A stretch of DNA of 64,000 nt. Origin: Rhizopus sp. PT2906. Its lineage: Eukaryota > Mucoromycota > Mucoromycetes > Mucorales > Rhizopodaceae. The notes below the pieces were generated by a model. That model was given only the letters and a program-made list of their open reading frames with translations, made no database searches and was not told the origin of the DNA. The translations under genes and the position numbers were made by a program. Of the stretch, positions 61,590 to 64,000 are shown piece after piece. Within the stretch, counting starts at the first letter, position 1. Every line of letters starts with the position of its first letter. The DNA lies in contig JAMYHX010000058.1 in the NCBI GenBank assembly GCA_025529335.1, positions 79,671 to 143,670 on the forward strand, read 5' to 3'.

Positions 61590-62451
61590 CTATAATTTGA
61601 CTTCAAAAGCAGGTAAAAAGAATAGTTCAGGTATAAAATCTTCCATAGAGTCCAGTACAATTGTAGCACCGTGTTCATCGTCTGCCAATTTTCGTATATT
61701 CTCATCTGGAATCCAAACCACCTGCAAATTATATATCGGGTTAACCTTCTTTCTCTCTCTCTCTTTTTCTATAGCATGCTTACATTCATTTTGGCATTTA
61801 TAGCAGCCTGAACACCATTAATAGCGTCTTCAAATACTAGACAGTTCTCTGCAGGAGGATTACCTAGGCGCCTCTGTGCAGCCAAGAACAAATCTGGAGC
61901 TGGCTTACCATTCTTAATTTCAGCATCATCACCGCATATAATGGCATCAAACATCTCAAAAAGCTCCTTGTTTAAAGATGTCTTTAACTCGAATTTTGAA
62001 CGAGTAGAAGATGTAGCAACAGCCATAGGAATCTTATGTGCGTGGAGATGTCTAATCAGTCTTTCTACGCCTGGCAAAACTTTGGCATGAGGGAAGAGAT
62101 CCTCTTGGATTATAGAAGTAATCTTTAGATACTCTTGTGTGGTCATTGGTAGATTATAGGTTTTCACAACCATGGCTGCTGACTTGATATAAAGCATAAG
62201 GTTAAAGAAAATATTCTTCTAAAGTTGAATGTTACTTACTTCATCACCAGTCTTTCCCATTAATTTGCTCTTGACATCCCATGTAAACTTGACTCCATTA
62301 GCATATTTGTCCAAAATTTGTTGAGTCACTTCTGTATATACACGCTCTGTATCAAGCAACAGCCCATCCTGATTAAAATAAAATTTTATTAATTGCTGCT
62401 TGTGTATGCAGCCTTTACCATGTCAAAAATGCAGTGGGTGATTCGAGTCAT
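61590..62451 (-). CDS. HAD phosphatase, PUDP/HDHD1-like (pseudouridine-5'-monophosphatase type)
   Basis: Small cytosolic hydrolase of the beta-phosphoglucomutase-like HAD group. Exons: 62451-62419, 62368-62240, 62182-61784, 61721-61590; 230 residues. HAD motif [17 protein letters not shown] spans the first splice junction. A helical cap follows ([28 protein letters not shown]), motif [17 protein letters not shown], and motif [21 protein letters not shown] and [20 protein letters not shown]. The order and spacing match eukaryotic PUDP and yeast Gpp/Dog-like proteins; the exact substrate cannot be read from the sequence. A (CT)n run lies in the last intron. Confidence 0.85.
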
Positions 62452-62884
62452 CTTTTACAACAGCGAGATCAATAGTCTAATGTAAAGACTTTGTAACTTT
62501 GAAGCAACTCCCTCTGTACATAGTGGACTTTAAAATTTTAATAAATAAACTGCGGTGGGATTTTACTCAAGTGACAGTTTTATGTTTTATATGTATAACG
62601 GTTTTTAAACAAAATAACAACATTAAACGGACTTAGAGGCTTTTTTGAATAGTTTGGTTTTTTTAACTTGAGCTTTTAAAGTGAGAAGAAAAGAGGGAAA
62701 AAGCCTTCAATTACTACTAATCTGCCTTTTGATACTGTTGGTAAGCTTTTTATTTTTTTGATTTTGTGTTTTTTAAATTTAGTCATAGCCAACTCATACT
62801 CCCACACAGTTCTCATAACATAAAATTTATCTTTTTGATGAATTGGTTGTTTTTTTTTTTTTTTTTTTTTTTTTGAGTTAATAT
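62452..62884. other. AT-rich spacer with a T24 run
   Basis: 5' side of the phosphatase gene. Contains a poly(T) tract of about 25 at 62850-62875 and no gene. The break with the retroelement relic lies just after this tract. Confidence 0.4.
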
Positions 62885-63600
62885 TGCCTAGCGTAGTATT
62901 TACGGATCCACGAACCATTGGCAGCGCGCTTCAACCGGATACCTTTTTCGTTTGCAAGGATATAAACATTGTTTGATTTCTTTACCAAAACCGTATAAAA
63001 AATTGTCGCGGTAATTCGGCTCCAGCTTGTTCTTGCGATTGTGTTTTACCACCAACACTTTATCTCCAACTTTGACTACTGAATCATCGTTACCTTCCAT
63101 CTCTTCCTCGACATATTTCACTTGGTATTGCTGATGACCATTTCTTTGTTGTAATAATGTCAGTCGCTCGAATCCAATTTTCCTTCCGTATTGTTGCAAC
63201 ACGTCTTTCTCTTCACCAAGAGGCTCTATGCCGAAAATCAATTCATAAGGTGATATCTTCAATACCGAATGGGCCATTGTTCGACAAGCATATAATACTG
63301 CAGGCAACATCACGTCCCAGTCAAGTTTTCTTTCATGAACTACTTTCTTGAGCGACTTGACTATAACACCATTGATGGATTCCACCATACCATTAGTTTG
63401 GGGATGGTATGGAATAGTATACTGGTGCTTGACATTTATATGCTTAAGAAAGGCTTCGACTTTTTGTCCAGTAAAATGTAGACCATTATCTGATAATAGA
63501 AATTGGGTAGCACCAAATACCGTAAACAGCTCAATGTACATAAACTCCACAGTAGTTTTCGAACCAGCATTCCTGACAGTGAGAGACTTGAGTCAACGAG
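62885..63600 (-). pseudogene. Ty3/gypsy integrase relic, 5'-truncated and frameshifted
   Basis: Integrase core on the minus strand: VRNAGSKTTVEFMYIELFTV, LLSDNGLHFTGQKVEAFL (second catalytic Asp), YHPQTNGMVESINGVIVKSL (catalytic Glu), AVLYACRTMAHSVL, SPYELIFGIEPLG, then a chromodomain-like C-terminal region (VKVGDKVLVVKHNRKNKLEP). Near 63003, in a run of six T, the frame shifts: the continuing readable sequence (KKSNNVYILANEKGIRLKRA) is in another frame. The zinc-binding head and first catalytic Asp are missing because recognisable sequence starts only at about 63600. Not functional as it stands. Confidence 0.85.
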
Positions 63601-64000
63601 ACCGAGCAATAGTTCCAAGATTGATTATTTTATTTATGAGAAAGATTAGAAGGCTATTTATACTAGTTGAGGTTCCTGAGTGTAGATTAAGAGATAGCTA
63701 CGACCGAAATATGACTTGACAAGAAAAATTTTATATTGAATATGGATGTGGTGATTCACTGAACTCAAACCCTGTCAATGATTTTTATATTCAGCTTTAG
63801 TTGTTACTGTAAAAAAGCTATTAAGTCGATGACTTGCGAATTAGATTCTTTTTATTAAGGAGAGTTGAATATTATTAAATTAAGTTTGTGTGTGAGTTTA
63901 CTTGGGTAGAGAATCTATGACTTCTATTTATATTATTGTCGTCACTGACATTATTTATGCTTGTATTATTATTGTTATACTGGTAGCTACTATAGTTATT
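63601..64000. other. Window end, no gene recognised
   Basis: AT-rich sequence upstream of the truncated integrase. A plus open frame covering 63348-63719 is mostly the shadow of the integrase. ATTATT-type repeats near 63910-64000; no LTR pair visible within the window. Confidence 0.4.

Overview
The window is nuclear DNA of a filamentous fungus, most likely Mucoromycota and probably a Rhizopus- or Mucor-like member of Mucorales. The evidence is the many short introns (about 45-60 nt, GT...AG), AT-rich spacers full of poly(T), fungal families (velvet regulator, GT15 mannosyltransferase, BAR-PH-VASt protein, UPF0658 Golgi protein, Mcp5/Num1 PH domain), and a soluble-adenylyl-cyclase-like cyclase with a phytochelatin-synthase-like gene. 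The genus is an inference. Exon-intron structures were built by eye; for every complete spliced gene the proposed exons sum to a whole number of codons, which is the main internal check.

Layout. 0-1.2 kb: 3' part of a HIRIP3/Chz-type histone chaperone gene (minus). 1.2-3.8 kb: relics, namely a dead Tc1/IS630-type transposase and a head-to-head repeat module that leads into a small C2H2 zinc-finger ORF. 3.8-19.8 kb: a sAC-like adenylyl cyclase (minus), mitochondrial methionine aminopeptidase (plus), a SIP3/LAM-type sterol-transfer protein (minus), a helical protein that may be Pex8-like (plus), and the tiny OST4 gene (minus). 20-21 kb: repeats and an ORF fragment. 21-33.5 kb: UPF0658 Golgi protein, KRE2/MNT1-type mannosyltransferase, SFP1-like zinc finger, eL19, FPR3/4-type nucleolar FKBP, eL27, an unrecognised gene, and an HDEL-tagged PDI. 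33.7-45.2 kb: USP7/UBP15, a Num1/Mcp5-like PH protein, a Pex30-type dysferlin-domain peroxin, MCM5, a SelW-like Rdx protein, uL22, and a phytochelatin-synthase-like gene.

45.2-51 kb is a transposon graveyard (repeat modules, OTU-protease relic, LINE reverse-transcriptase relic). 51.2-58.7 kb: velvet factor, coiled-coil protein, uL13, ZIP9-like zinc transporter, and a seven-transmembrane RGS protein. 58.7-61.6 kb holds no recognisable gene. The end carries a PUDP-type HAD phosphatase and a broken Ty3/gypsy integrase.

Most notable: the phytochelatin-synthase-like protein has glycine in place of the catalytic cysteine but keeps the histidine and aspartate. Its upstream 200 bp holds five perfect TTATCAGAT/ATCTGATAA sites, the ATCWGATAA motif bound by fungal iron-sensing GATA repressors (Urbs1, SreA, Fep1). 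Together these suggest an iron-controlled protein that has lost, or changed, the classical enzyme chemistry. A second theme is the dispersed palindromic module (copies near 3.1, 20.7, 46.2 and 48.0 kb) that sits at the 5' end of at least one ORF.

The genes look like ordinary housekeeping islands between relic-rich spacers: four ribosomal-protein genes, secretory-pathway genes (OST4, GT15, PDI, UPF0658), membrane-contact and peroxisome genes (SIP3-like, Num1-like, Pex30-like, perhaps Pex8-like), and replication/chromatin genes (MCM5, HIRIP3-like) with G1/S-type ACGCG boxes upstream. No tRNA, rRNA or CRISPR was recognised by eye.
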